Part shown: one piece after another, positions 43,207 to 52,641 of the stretch
Numbering within the stretch: the stretch's first letter is position 1
How the letters are laid out: each line of letters begins with the position of its first letter
Source of the DNA: JAGQPD01 sp020426865
Lineage (GTDB): Bacteria; Planctomycetota; Planctomycetia; Pirellulales; Pirellulaceae
Direction: 5' to 3'
NCBI GenBank assembly: GCA_041399065.1
Contig: JAWKTN010000007.1
Location: forward strand, 186,001-250,000
Length of the DNA stretch: 64,000 bases
Position numbers and translations under genes: made by a program
Notes under the pieces: generated by a model
What the model saw: only the letters and a program-made list of their open reading frames with translations
Told to the model about the DNA's origin: nothing
Database searches by the model: none

Positions 43207-43585
43207 TTGCTACTCCCTGTGCCCCCACACCAACCTCAACATGTTCCCCACCCGGCGTCAACAAATACGGCGAGATCTTGGACACCAATTTCGGACCAAT
43301 ACCAGGTACACCCTGCAACTCAGCGAGCTCGCCAAACGGCCCATGCTCTTGACGATACGCGACAATCCTTCGTGCCAACGTTTCACCAACATCCGGTAGC
43401 AACGTCAATTCTGGCCAATCGGCCGTGTTGATGTTCACCGAGAATTCGATTGGCGGCCCTGTCGCCGTATCGTAATCGACCCACGCCCCGTCACGCCAAC
43501 GATGAATCTGGCCCCAGACCAACATGGTTGCGAACAAGCCCAGTACCGCAGACGCAATCAGTTGTTGTTCCTTGTTCGACAGCAT
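43190..43585 (-). CDS. ComEA-like helix-hairpin-helix membrane protein
   Basis: 131 residues from the ATG at 43585 (the frame is open from 43732). One N-terminal membrane anchor (QLIASAVLGLFATMLVWG) and a C-terminal (HhH)2 domain: VNINTADWPELTLLPDVGET, LARRIVAYRQEHGPFGELAE, LQGVPGIGPKLVSKISPYL. It binds DNA non-specifically outside the membrane in the ComEA family, where it serves DNA uptake; that function is not shown here. It overlaps uvrB by 17 bases on the same strand. Confidence 0.85.
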   Translation of the reverse strand: MLSNKEQQLIASAVLGLFATMLVWGQIHRWRDGAWVDYDTATGPPIEFSVNINTADWPELTLLPDVGETLARRIVAYRQEHGPFGELAELQGVPGIGPKLVSKISPYLLTPGGEHVEVGVGAQGVASDIQD

Positions 43586-43935
43586 ACCACATCGATTCCC
43601 GCCGCCCCCACCCGTGTTCGCAGCTCCAGCAGGCCCCGTTCGACAATTCCATCGAGCGTCTGCCACTGCGGTCGTCGCCACCGCCCAAACAGTCACCAGT
43701 ATATAACGTTCGGATCGGCCAGGGCCAGCCACCCTTGATCGGTCCCTGCTATCGTTGACTGCGGCCTATCCAAACTGGTAGCATCAATGCAAACCTAGCT
43801 GGGATGCCGGTTTGTACTTGACTTATGTGCGACCTGTCGCCGTCCGTTCCCCCCACGGCCGCTTAGCTTCATGGCCGCTTAGCTTCATAGTCACCAGTAA
43901 TTTCAGAGTCACTAGGCATGGCAAGATGAGTAACA
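43586..43935. other. intergenic between divergent ComEA-like and nadC genes
   Basis: About 350 bases. It contains the 16-bp tandem duplication at 43857-43888. No gene seen. Confidence 0.45.
43857..43888. repeat. 16-bp tandem duplication
   Basis: GGCCGCTTAGCTTCAT occurs twice in tandem (43857-43872, 43873-43888), about 50 bases upstream of nadC. Confidence 0.8.
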
Positions 43936-44865
43936 ATGCCAACAGAATTTCCCTCGATCGACTGGAGTACCAAGGTCGCCGCTGACTGCCGCGATCTTGT
44001 CGGTTTGTCAATCCGTGAAGACCTCGGGCGCCAACACGATTGGACTACCGTGGCACTCGTCCCAGCCGGAACCCCGGGTTCCGCTTGCATCGTGTCGCGC
44101 ACAGCTGGCGTCGTTGCTGGCCTGACCGCCATCCCCACTATTCTGGACGCCATCGAAGCAAAGGTCCAGTGGACTCCCCAAACAAACGATGGTGATTTGA
44201 TCTCGGCGCAACAATCCCTGGGAAGATTGACCGGCGATGTGCGACAGATCCTCACCGCCGAACGCACCATCCTCAACATCCTCGGGCGACTCTCCGGCGT
44301 CGCTACTCTTACACGTCGCTTTGTCGATGCGGTGTCGCATACCCCCGTCCGCATCTACGATACGCGAAAGACCACGCCCGGCTGGCGATCTCTAGAAAAA
44401 TACGCAGTTCACTGCGGTGGCGGATTCAACCACCGATTGAGCCTGGCTTCGGCGATCATGATCAAAGACAATCACCTGGCCGCCGCAGCAAACACCCCGT
44501 GGAATACGATTCCATTAGCGATCCAACGCGTACGTGAATTCGTCGAACACAACGTTCCCGATCCGCGCACGATCGTGATTGAACTCGAAGTCGATTCGCT
44601 TGAGCAACTTACCGACGCCTTGCATGCTCAACCCGATATTGTCTTGCTCGACAACATGTCGACCGAAACGTTGCGTCAGGCCGTACAACTCCGTAACCAA
44701 CTCGCTCCGAATGTTGTCCTCGAAGCGTCCGGCGGCGTCACGCTCGATACCGTCGCCGCCATCGCCGAAACTGGCGTCGATCGTATCAGCGTCGGCGCGG
44801 TTACCCATTCGGCGGTCAATCACGACATCGCCCTCGATTGGGATTTCGCTCATGCCTACCGCTAG
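43936..44865 (+). CDS. nadC: nicotinate-nucleotide pyrophosphorylase (carboxylating)
   Basis: Converts quinolinate and PRPP to nicotinate mononucleotide in NAD synthesis. 309 residues. Diagnostic blocks: IREDLGRQHDWTT, DGDLISAQQSLGRLTGDVRQ, LTAERTILNILGRLSGVAT, YDTRKTTPGWRSLEKYAVHC with the Arg and Lys of the quinolinate site, GGGFNHR, IMIKDNHL, VIELEVDSLEQ, IVLLDNMS and the C-terminal EASGGVTLD and GVDRISVGAVTHSA. All catalytic residues are present. Single gene with its own upstream region. Confidence 0.98.
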   Translation: MPTEFPSIDWSTKVAADCRDLVGLSIREDLGRQHDWTTVALVPAGTPGSACIVSRTAGVVAGLTAIPTILDAIEAKVQWTPQTNDGDLISAQQSLGRLTGDVRQILTAERTILNILGRLSGVATLTRRFVDAVSHTPVRIYDTRKTTPGWRSLEKYAVHCGGGFNHRLSLASAIMIKDNHLAAAANTPWNTIPLAIQRVREFVEHNVPDPRTIVIELEVDSLEQLTDALHAQPDIVLLDNMSTETLRQAVQLRNQLAPNVVLEASGGVTLDTVAAIAETGVDRISVGAVTHSAVNHDIALDWDFAHAYR

Positions 44866-45504
44866 CAATTTGATGCATGTTGCCATCAAAGTCGTCCGTT
44901 GCGGTTTATTTTTGTCCCCATCCGATGTTGATGCTTCACCCCATCGCGCCCTACGTGTTGCCATTCAACCACATCGTTGACACTACTAATTGCCGCAACC
45001 GGTAACGTTAACACGTTCATCCCACTCGGCGAGAAAACCATGAGTTTTGCCAGGCGATTCCATTGACTGAGCCCGCCGTGAATCTACCCTTGGTCAGGTA
45101 CGACGCCTCGGGGAGGGGCGGTCGTCCACGTGCGTGACGGGGAATTGCTTGGAGCTCGAGGGGACCCCGTCACGTTTTTTTATGCGCGGTGCCAACCACT
45201 ATTCCAGCATCCCATGCTCGCACTAGCAGCATTGCTGCTGTCTTAACGCTGCTGTCTTATCACGCGATCCGAGTCCACCGTCGGACCACCTGGTACCGCC
45301 ATGAATCGGCCAATTGGGAAAATTATGCCGGTTTTACCGGTTAGTCGAGAAGTTTCAATCAGGTTGGCTATTCGGGCAGACGATACTAAGGAGCGCCTAC
45401 CGTCATTTTCGGGCATTGCGGCCGTGAAATGGCGCTAGTTGGACAGGAAATCACGATTGCGTCATTCCCGATCGCGTCAACACTCTTCGTACGATGGAAG
45501 AGCT
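44866..45504. other. intergenic, about 640 bases, one terminator and a candidate small RNA
   Basis: Contains a strong terminator at 45133-45181 about 270 bases after nadC, with a second hairpin just before it. No gene recognised. The first 90 bases after nadC have no T-tailed hairpin. Confidence 0.45.
45097..45181 (+). ncRNA. candidate small RNA ending in a rho-independent terminator
   Basis: The terminator is certain enough: CGTGACGGGG (45133-45142) pairs with CCCCGTCACG (45165-45174), followed by seven T. Ahead of it, ACGACGCCTC and GAGGGGCGGTCGT (about 45100-45126) can form a bulged stem. A TTGACT about 16 bases ahead of TACCCT lies just upstream (about 45063-45090). Two hairpins between a possible promoter and a terminator, with no ORF, suggest a short RNA. 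It may instead be only the nadC terminator region. Confidence 0.35.
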
Positions 45505-47631
45505 ATGCAACACTCGACCAAAGCTTTAGTACTTGGCGGATTCGCAGCCACCGGCATCCTAGTGGGCGTCGTGGTTGTCATGCAATTCCCGCCCCATCCC
45601 GGTAACGCCCCATCGGCTCACTCACACGCATCCCTCGACGGCACATCACAAGTTGCACAGGTCGCATCGCCGTCGTCTTATCCGGCACAGCCGCCTGGCG
45701 TCCCTTACGCAGTGCCTGGGTATCCGGGTGGCTATGGCAGCTATGGCGCGTACCCGAACGTTCCCCAACCGTATGTCCACGGCGGATACCCGCCGCCGAT
45801 GGCGACGCCGCCCGTCCCAACATGGACGGGAACGCCGCCTGCTGCCGAACCAGTGCCAACCCAATCTCCCACGTTGAATCATTCGGATGGTTCGAGCGTA
45901 GCGCCGGTCAGCTATCAAGATGGAACACTAGATGTCGCATCGCCAGACGAAGACTCGGCGACAAGCTCGGAGGACTCGGAGGACACCGCACCCCGATCAA
46001 CGGTCAGCAAGCATCCAGACCATACGCCCGATCTACCTGCCCAGTGGAGCCAAACGCATGCCGACCGGCCGGATAGCAACGTGAGCAACTCAAGCGACTC
46101 GACAACCGAGGAGATCCATCCGCCGGATCTCGAAGCTCCGCCGGCAAGCGACACTACGGCAAGCCGTTGGTCGAGTGACACAGTACCACGGCTGGAGACC
46201 GACGAGTCCGCCGCGCCGGCACTGCTTAGCGGCTGGTCGCAGGACGGGTCTCGAAATGCCGAGCCACTGGCGGGCGATACGCTCGAAACGGAGTCCAACG
46301 CCGACATGCAGGCAATTGGCGCAACGTCACCGGAGCTTCTAGGCTCACCGGCAGTCGTTGAGCCCGAACGACTTCCGTCTGCCGCCGCCGACTCTGCCGC
46401 CGCACTCCGACAGGAGCTGGAAATGAGCATCGCCGAACCGCAGGGTCCCGGCGAAACCGGCCGTCCATCGACGTATACGATCCAATTGCGAAACGCCTCG
46501 CAACAACCATTGCAAAACATCACGGCGGTGGCGTACTTCTCCGCGGGAATGGAGCCCGTATCGATCCACAACTGCCATGGGAAGCTCCAAACCGGCAAGG
46601 TCGTGTGCACTCCCATCCCCAGTCTGCAGCCGAATCAGCAATTCACCTTTCAGGTCGTGGCCAAGGCACTCTCCGCTGGCAGCCACCAGATTCGCGTGGA
46701 AGTGAGCGCAGCGAACCCAAACCTGATGGTGTTCGACGAGAAAACGACACACTTCGTCAGCCAAGCAACTGCCACAACGATGGCAGCAGCCATGAAAACA
46801 TTGGCCGATGAACCACGGGGCGACCTGGAATTGACAGTCATCGAACCATCTGCGCCGGTAGCTGGTGCCGAGACGTCAATCTACACCCTTTCCCTTCGCA
46901 ATCGCGGTGCAGCGGCGGTCGAAGATGTGCAGGTCAATGCCTACTTTTCCGCCGGTATTGATCCGGTTTCGTTGCGAGGGAAACAGGGCCAAGTTGGTCA
47001 GGGACAGGTTGCTTTGGACCCCATCGTTCGGCTCGAACCTGGAGAGAAAATAACGTGCGAAATTGCCGCCCGGTCCCTTACGGCTGGCGAACATACAATC
47101 CGATGCGAGGCTGTCAGCCGATCACCGCGACGCAAACAAGGCGTGCAGCGGGTGACGGAATTCGTCGATTCGACTGAATTGCAGGCGTCCTACCCCGCCA
47201 CTGATGACCCCGCGATGATCCAGCAAACGTCCTACGTGGAACCGCCGGCCAGCCCTTCACGAACGTTGGTGCAACAGCCAAAGTCGAGCCCTCGGACCAA
47301 CGCCCAAGTGTTTGCCATGGCCCGAAAGATGATCGACGAAGAACAATTGGCAGCCGCTACGAAACTGTTGTCGGCAACCATTGACCAATCTCGGGCGGAT
47401 TCGAAACTGCTCTGCTTGCTGGGAGAATGCCACTACCAAGCTGGCAATTTCGAGCAAGCCGCCTTTGCCATTGGCGAATCCCTGGCAATGGATGAGTCCG
47501 AACCACGGGCCCACTACCTACTGGGATGGACACTCTTCGAACTCGGAGACACAGATGTGGCACATGCACACTTCCGCCGAGCTAACGAATTGGACAGTCG
47601 CTACGTGATTCCGGGATCCCAGCGGCAATAA
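45505..47631 (+). CDS. large envelope-type protein with DUF11-like repeats and TPRs
   Basis: 708 residues from the ATG at 45505 (GAAGAG upstream; the frame is open from a TTG at 45439). One N-terminal membrane segment (LGGFAATGILVGVVVVMQF). Then a Gly/Pro/Tyr-rich section (VPGYPGGYGSYGAYPN) and a long acidic, Ser/Thr-rich section, both disordered. Two related beta-domains follow, each with the pattern xxYTIQLRNxxxxPLQNITAVAYFSAGMEPVS and the second with YTLSLRNRGAAAVEDVQV: DUF11-like. The C-terminus has TPR units (LLCLLGECHYQAGNFEQAAF, AHYLLGWTLFELGDTDVAHA). Probably an extracytoplasmic scaffold anchored in the membrane; exact role unknown. Confidence 0.85.
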   Translation: MQHSTKALVLGGFAATGILVGVVVVMQFPPHPGNAPSAHSHASLDGTSQVAQVASPSSYPAQPPGVPYAVPGYPGGYGSYGAYPNVPQPYVHGGYPPPMATPPVPTWTGTPPAAEPVPTQSPTLNHSDGSSVAPVSYQDGTLDVASPDEDSATSSEDSEDTAPRSTVSKHPDHTPDLPAQWSQTHADRPDSNVSNSSDSTTEEIHPPDLEAPPASDTTASRWSSDTVPRLETDESAAPALLSGWSQDGSRNAEPLAGDTLETESNADMQAIGATSPELLGSPAVVEPERLPSAAADSAAALRQELEMSIAEPQGPGETGRPSTYTIQLRNASQQPLQNITAVAYFSAGMEPVSIHNCHGKLQTGKVVCTPIPSLQPNQQFTFQVVAKALSAGSHQIRVEVSAANPNLMVFDEKTTHFVSQATATTMAAAMKTLADEPRGDLELTVIEPSAPVAGAETSIYTLSLRNRGAAAVEDVQVNAYFSAGIDPVSLRGKQGQVGQGQVALDPIVRLEPGEKITCEIAARSLTAGEHTIRCEAVSRSPRRKQGVQRVTEFVDSTELQASYPATDDPAMIQQTSYVEPPASPSRTLVQQPKSSPRTNAQVFAMARKMIDEEQLAAATKLLSATIDQSRADSKLLCLLGECHYQAGNFEQAAFAIGESLAMDESEPRAHYLLGWTLFELGDTDVAHAHFRRANELDSRYVIPGSQRQ

Positions 47632-47662
47632 GCTGGCAGCCATGCATCCGGCAGCATCGAGA

Positions 47663-47718
47663 CAATAGTAGCATTGCCAATAGTAGCATTGCCAATAGTA
47701 GCATTGCCAATAGTAGCG
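47663..47718. repeat. 15-bp tandem repeat, 3.7 copies
   Basis: The unit CAATAGTAGCATTGC repeats at 47663, 47678, 47693 and partly 47708, just after the stop codon of the previous gene. Too short and uninterrupted for a CRISPR. Confidence 0.88.
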
Positions 47719-47777
47719 CAGGCCAAGCTTAGCCAACGGGCGTCCGCATCAGCGACCGGCTTCCCGCGCACCGCAAT

Positions 47778-47909
47778 CTAGTGCTTTGTGACCGCTAAAA
47801 ATTAGGGTGCGTCCGATCGCCTCGCCTCTCCCAGACGCTCACAATTGTGAGGGTCTGGGAGAGGCGGCCAGAAACGCGACTCTCATTTTTAGCGGTCACA
47901 AAGCACTAG
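47778..47909. repeat. nested-palindrome MITE-like element, 132 bp
   Basis: Perfect 25-bp terminal inverted repeats (47778-47802 and 47885-47909), each ending in CTAG at the outside. Inside stands a 42-bp palindrome at 47824-47865 centred on CAATTG with a single mismatched pair. No ORF. The element lies between two convergent genes, 54 bases past the stop of rpsU, so its hairpins could also act as a two-way terminator. Family not identified. Confidence 0.85.
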
Positions 47910-47962
47910 CGCGCTGCAGCCTAGCTTGCGCGATCCAGCTTGTAAGAAAACGAACTAGCTGA

Positions 47963-48157
47963 CTACAGACCCAGCAGTCGTTGACGGCGTGAACGACGCT
48001 CGGCTCGAAGACGAGCTCGACGTTTGATTTCGCTGGGTTTCTCGTAATATTCCCGGCGGCGCATTTCTTTCTTGATACCGCTTCGCTCCACCAGTTTACG
48101 AAACCGTCGGACCGCCTCTTGGATGCTCTCACGGTCCCGCACAACAAGCTTTACCAC
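47963..48157 (-). CDS. rpsU: 30S ribosomal protein S21
   Basis: 64 residues. MVKLVVRDRESIQEAVRRFR, KLVERSGIKKEMRRREYYEK, PSEIKRRARLRAERRSRR-type ending: a full S21, a small-subunit protein near the 3' end of 16S rRNA. Start is a GTG at 48157 behind GGGGAGGT, which decides it; a longer frame open from 48457 continues the same phase but upstream is not protein-like. Single gene, convergent with the DUF11/TPR gene. Confidence 0.96.
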   Translation of the reverse strand: MVKLVVRDRESIQEAVRRFRKLVERSGIKKEMRRREYYEKPSEIKRRARLRAERRSRRQRLLGL

Positions 48158-48550
48158 TTGACCTCCCCTTGGGTTATTCCTGGATTTGACCGTAACCTGC
48201 GAATCTATCCTACCACCGGGCATCGCTTCGTCAAATCGGCATTGTTCGTCCAGTTTGCCACCTTTGCTATCACCCGTGACCCGGTATGGTAACGGCACTT
48301 CCGCGGTTTGTCCAGAGCGGCCGATCCGCCGGAAGAACGCAAACGGACGGAACATTCGGCATTCCAGCAACAGTCGGCATTCCAGAAACACGTAGTACGC
48401 ACGGAAACCGGGGGGAAAATGTCTTCCGGTTTCGCACCGATGCGGCTCGAAAACCAATCTCGGTCCGGCCGAATCTTAATGGCAACACGGGCCGCGTGCC
48501 ACCATCTTCCCCTACCTTTGCCATATCCATCGCTGCCAGGCGCACAGATC

Positions 48551-48709
48551 ATGCCCCAACCTGAAATTGTTTCCCCCTCACTGATCGACGACCTCGACGC
48601 TCGACAGGATGACGTCCTCCGCCAGCTGGATGAATTGAACGCCCGCATCGAAAGCGTCCTGGCGGAATGGTCCCCAAGGATTGGCGAAAAACTGGATGTC
48701 GCAGCGTAG
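48551..48709 (+). CDS. small hypothetical protein, 52 aa
   Basis: The ATG at 48551 begins MPQPEIVSPSLIDDLDARQD, then a helix DVLRQLDELNARIESVLAEW with heptad leucines. The helical composition and sharp end of shadow-like residues before the ATG support a gene. No clear ribosome binding site. Function unknown, perhaps a short coiled-coil protein. Confidence 0.5.
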   Translation: MPQPEIVSPSLIDDLDARQDDVLRQLDELNARIESVLAEWSPRIGEKLDVAA

Positions 48710-48740
48710 CCACCCAATGGCCCTACCGGTGACGGTCGGC

Positions 48741-50429
48741 CTACTCATTGCGGTCCAGATGCCCGGATTTGCCGATCGCTCGTAGCAACCGCAGGCCCAG
48801 CAGCAGGCTGGTCATGAACCCCGTCATGCCCAGGATAGAGACGCGATGCAAACCGAACCACGTTTCTTCGGGAAACATCAGGGGGGGGACGTTGCGACTT
48901 AGGAGCAACGAAGACCCAAGAAACAGAGCACTGGCCAACATCCCCAGGACCAACCGATTGACCGATGGTCCTAAGCCGCGGTGGTCCAGGTGCACGTCAA
49001 ATTTTCCGGCTTGGATTTGATCCAGAATCTCGGTGGCCCGGCGGGGCAAGATCGTCGCCAGTTGCTCAAGCTCCAAATATATCCGTCGCATCTTTTTGAT
49101 CCGACGCGCTGGTGAAAAACGTCGCAACATCGCGCGCCGTTGCAAGGGCTTGAGTACTTCAAAAATGCTGAATTCAGGCTTCAGCAGTTTCGCCGTACCT
49201 TCCAACGTAACCAGTGTCTTGATGAGCATTCCAACCTGGGGCGGCAACACAATCCGATAGCGGAAGATCATTTCACTCATTTCCGTCAACGCCTTCCCGA
49301 CATCCACGGCACCAACTTGCTGCGCTGCGTAATGGCTGACGAAATCGGAAATGTCCCCCCGCAACGCCGCCTGGTCGAGCGTCGTTGGGGCATGGCCCAC
49401 TCGCATCATCACCGCCGCCAGATGCGATGGATCATTTTGAAAGATGGCGAGCATCATCTCTTCGATGTCTTCCCGCAATTGCTCATCGACGCGACCGACC
49501 ATGCCAAAGTCGAGCAGCCCAATCACGCCTCCCGGCAAAATGACCAAATTACCCGGATGCGGATCGGCATGATAAAATCCGTCGACGAAGATCATGTCCA
49601 TGTAGATCTCCGCACCGCGTCGGGCAATCGCGGCCAAGTCGTTTTCAAGCGGATCAAGATGCGCGACTTCAGTCAACTTGATCCCTTCAATACACTCCAT
49701 CGTCAAGACACGGGGCGTGCAAAGCTCGGAAAACGGTTGGGGCACACGAACGAATTCGTTACCCGCAAAGCGAGCCGCAAACTGCTGCAGATTCCGTTCT
49801 TCACGGCCGAAATCCAATTCGCGCAACAGAGTACGTTGGAATTCTGCCAACGTCGCCACCGGCCGATAGGTTGCTAGCTCGGGTATCGCCTCGGCCATCT
49901 GCGCCAATCCCGACATCACATCAACGTCGCGGCGTACTTTTTCCGCGATGCCGGATCGCTGCACTTTCACCACCACGGCTTCACCAGTTCGCAGTGTCGC
50001 GCGGTGCACCTGGCCGATCGATGCGGCCGCGACCGGTTCGTCTTCAAATCGCAAAAACAACTGGTCGATCGGTTGCCCCAGTTCTTCTTCCACAATCGTC
50101 CGCACGACGGTTGGTGGATCAGGAGTGATCTGGGTCTGCAACATCCGCAGCTCGTCCGATAACTCGCGGCCGACCAGGTCCGGGCGGGTGCTCAACAACT
50201 GCCCCAACTTGATGAACGTCGGCCCAAGTTCGCTCAGAGCTAAACGAATGCGAGTCTCACGTGACTGTCGAGCCAGAACGGCTCCGTCCCGATCTTTGAG
50301 CAATCCCTTGGCAAAATCGAGATTCAATCGGCTCAACCAATCCGCCAAGCCATATTTACTCATCACCGACACGATTTCCGTGCCGCGGTTGAGGTTTCGG
50401 TAGAGTTGCGGGATGCTCGAAAGTCGCAT
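48741..50429 (-). CDS. AarF/UbiB-family atypical kinase
   Basis: 562 residues from the ATG at 50429 (the frame is open from a TTG at 50456). Kinase-like core: KxGQ motif in FIKLGQLLSTRPDL, the Ala-rich loop EPVAAASIGQVHRA replacing the Gly-rich loop, VVVKVQRSG with the Lys, an ExD motif in LLRELDFGREERN, HADPHPGNL as the catalytic loop and LLDFGMVG as the DFG. The C-terminus has two hydrophobic segments (LGMLASALFLGSSLLLS and FMTSLLLGLRLL), as for UbiB proteins that anchor in the membrane and support quinone synthesis. Divergent from typA. Confidence 0.94.
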   Translation of the reverse strand: MRLSSIPQLYRNLNRGTEIVSVMSKYGLADWLSRLNLDFAKGLLKDRDGAVLARQSRETRIRLALSELGPTFIKLGQLLSTRPDLVGRELSDELRMLQTQITPDPPTVVRTIVEEELGQPIDQLFLRFEDEPVAAASIGQVHRATLRTGEAVVVKVQRSGIAEKVRRDVDVMSGLAQMAEAIPELATYRPVATLAEFQRTLLRELDFGREERNLQQFAARFAGNEFVRVPQPFSELCTPRVLTMECIEGIKLTEVAHLDPLENDLAAIARRGAEIYMDMIFVDGFYHADPHPGNLVILPGGVIGLLDFGMVGRVDEQLREDIEEMMLAIFQNDPSHLAAVMMRVGHAPTTLDQAALRGDISDFVSHYAAQQVGAVDVGKALTEMSEMIFRYRIVLPPQVGMLIKTLVTLEGTAKLLKPEFSIFEVLKPLQRRAMLRRFSPARRIKKMRRIYLELEQLATILPRRATEILDQIQAGKFDVHLDHRGLGPSVNRLVLGMLASALFLGSSLLLSRNVPPLMFPEETWFGLHRVSILGMTGFMTSLLLGLRLLRAIGKSGHLDRNE

Positions 50430-50612
50430 GCGGAGAATGGTCAAACGGCGTGGCAAGGCGATAGGCAGCCAGCGGACCCAAGTTTCTCGAGTTTCAGACG
50501 ACGATCCGCTATCGTTTTTATTCTAACCTAGGCCCTGGGTGCTGCCAACGAACCGCCGTTTGCCGTTGACCGGTAGGCTTTGGTCCGACAAACTACCCGA
50601 TCCAGACTATTT

Positions 50613-52454
50613 ATGAACAGCAATGCGGATACGAATATGACGCGACGCACGGACATTCGGAATATTGTCATCATCGCCCACGTCGACCACGGCAAAACAA
50701 CGTTGGTCGACTGTCTGCTTCGTCAAAGTGGCCAATTTCGTGCCAATCAACTGCAGGGCGAACGGATTTTGGATTCCAACGATCAGGAGCGCGAGCGAGG
50801 AATCACGATCCTGGCCAAAAATATCGCCGTTCCGTATCGTGGCGTGAAAATCAATTTGATCGATACACCCGGGCACGCCGACTTTGGCGGCGAAGTGGAA
50901 CGTGTCCTTCGCATGGCGGACGGGGCGCTCGTACTGGTCGATGCCGCCGAAGGTCCCATGCCGCAAACTCGTTTCGTACTGCAAAAGGCCTTGGAGACAG
51001 GTCTGCGCCCGATCGTCGTCGTCAATAAGATCGATCGCCCCGACGCTCGTGCTCACGAAGTTGTCGACGAGACCCTGGAATTGATGTTGGATCTCGGTGC
51101 GGAAGAACACATCGACGACTTCGCTCATATTTTTGCCAGCGCCAAATCGGGTTACGCAACCCTTGATCCGGATGTACGCACCGATTCGATGCAGCCGCTG
51201 CTCGACCTAGTCCTCGAACACATCCCTGGTCCGGAAATCGAGGCCAACGCGCCCCTGCAAATGCTCGTCACGACGCTCGATTGGTCCGAATACGTCGGTA
51301 GAATTGCCATTGGCCGATTGCAGGCCGGAACGATCCGGCAGGGCCAAACGATTGCATTGATGCAAGCCAACGACGAAGTCAAAACGATCAAGGTCAGCCA
51401 ATTGTACGTCTTTGAAAACTTGGGACGCGTGGAAGTCTCCCATGCAGAAGCGGGCGAGGTCGTGGCGATCGTGGGACTGGAAGGCGTGGAAATCGGTGAT
51501 ACGGTCAGCGACAACGAACACCGCCGTTCTCAGCCGCGGGTTAAGGTCGACGAACCGACGCTCGAGATGGTCTTCTCCATCAACAGCTCACCATTCGCCG
51601 GCCGCGAAGGAAAATACGTTACCACGCGTCAATTGCGCGACCGGTTGTTCCGCGAGCTGGAACGCAATGTCGCGTTGCGAGTACGACCAGTGGCGGGGAG
51701 CGATGCTTTGGCGGTCTGTGGACGCGGTGTCATGCATTTGGCAGTATTGATCGAGACCATGCGACGCGAAGGTTACGAACTTTCCGTCAGCAAGCCGCAC
51801 GTGATCCTTCGCGAACGCCACGGAAAGACGGAAGAACCTTACGAAACGCTGGTCGTGGAATGCCCCTCCGATAAGCTGGGACCCGTGATGGAAATGATCG
51901 GCCAACGCCGCGGCGAATTGCTCGAAATGAAAACACGCGGCGACTATACCCACGCCCAATTCTCCGTACCCGCTCGTGGCTTGATCGGCCTCCGCACCCG
52001 CCTCCTCAACGCCACCCAAGGCACTGCCGTGCTCCATCACCGCTTCGAAGGATACCGTCCACTCAGTGGCGATATCCCTCGCCGCGCCAATGGCGTTCTT
52101 GTCTCCATGGTGGCCGGCAAGGCCGTTGCCTATGGCCTCGACGGCCTGCAGGAACGGGCCGAGCTGTTCGTCGCGCCTGGCGACGACATCTACGAAGGAA
52201 TGATCGTCGGCGACAACAGCCGCTCCGACGATATGAACGTCAATCCGACCAAGGAAAAGAAACTGACCAATATCCGCGCCGCCGGTAGCGATGCCAACAT
52301 TCTGCTCAAACCCCCGCGCGTTCTCAGCCTCGAAGCCGCCCTGGAATACATTGAGGACGACGAACTGGTCGAAATCACTCCCGATAGCATCCGGCTTCGC
52401 AAAAGTACTCTCAAGGAAGCCGACCGCCGCCGCCAAAACCGCCAACGCGCATAA
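50613..52454 (+). CDS. typA: ribosome-binding GTPase TypA/BipA
   Basis: 613 residues from the ATG at 50613 (50637 is a possible alternative). G domain: G1 AHVDHGKTTL, switch I RERGITILA, G3 DTPGHADFGGEV, G4 VVNKIDRPDA. Then EF-Tu-like domain II (GRIAIGRLQAGTIRQGQ), the two EF-G-like domains (GRGVMHLAVLIETMRREGYE, YETLVVECPSDKLGPVMEMI) and the TypA-specific C-terminal domain (GLIGLRTRLLNATQGTAVLH, and DDIYEGMIVGDNSRSDDMNV). Full length. It acts on the ribosome in stress and low-temperature growth. The thioredoxin-like gene lies about 230 bases downstream. Confidence 0.98.
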   Translation: MNSNADTNMTRRTDIRNIVIIAHVDHGKTTLVDCLLRQSGQFRANQLQGERILDSNDQERERGITILAKNIAVPYRGVKINLIDTPGHADFGGEVERVLRMADGALVLVDAAEGPMPQTRFVLQKALETGLRPIVVVNKIDRPDARAHEVVDETLELMLDLGAEEHIDDFAHIFASAKSGYATLDPDVRTDSMQPLLDLVLEHIPGPEIEANAPLQMLVTTLDWSEYVGRIAIGRLQAGTIRQGQTIALMQANDEVKTIKVSQLYVFENLGRVEVSHAEAGEVVAIVGLEGVEIGDTVSDNEHRRSQPRVKVDEPTLEMVFSINSSPFAGREGKYVTTRQLRDRLFRELERNVALRVRPVAGSDALAVCGRGVMHLAVLIETMRREGYELSVSKPHVILRERHGKTEEPYETLVVECPSDKLGPVMEMIGQRRGELLEMKTRGDYTHAQFSVPARGLIGLRTRLLNATQGTAVLHHRFEGYRPLSGDIPRRANGVLVSMVAGKAVAYGLDGLQERAELFVAPGDDIYEGMIVGDNSRSDDMNVNPTKEKKLTNIRAAGSDANILLKPPRVLSLEAALEYIEDDELVEITPDSIRLRKSTLKEADRRRQNRQRA

Positions 52455-52641
52455 GCGTCTTCGTCTCATTGCAGCCCCCATGCCACTGGCCAACATCGGT
52501 TCCCTAATGGACTTCTGCCAGCGCCGGCATGACTCAACGTGGCCCGACGCCAAAATAATATACATCTGTATGCTATACCCAAGAGCCAACGCCGTGGCAG
52601 CTAGCGGCAATTTCTGCTTGACGCGCCGCCTCGGTAAACTA

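Noticed and set aside
47663..47718. possible CRISPR-like array
   Set aside because: 15-bp units without spacers: a plain tandem repeat.
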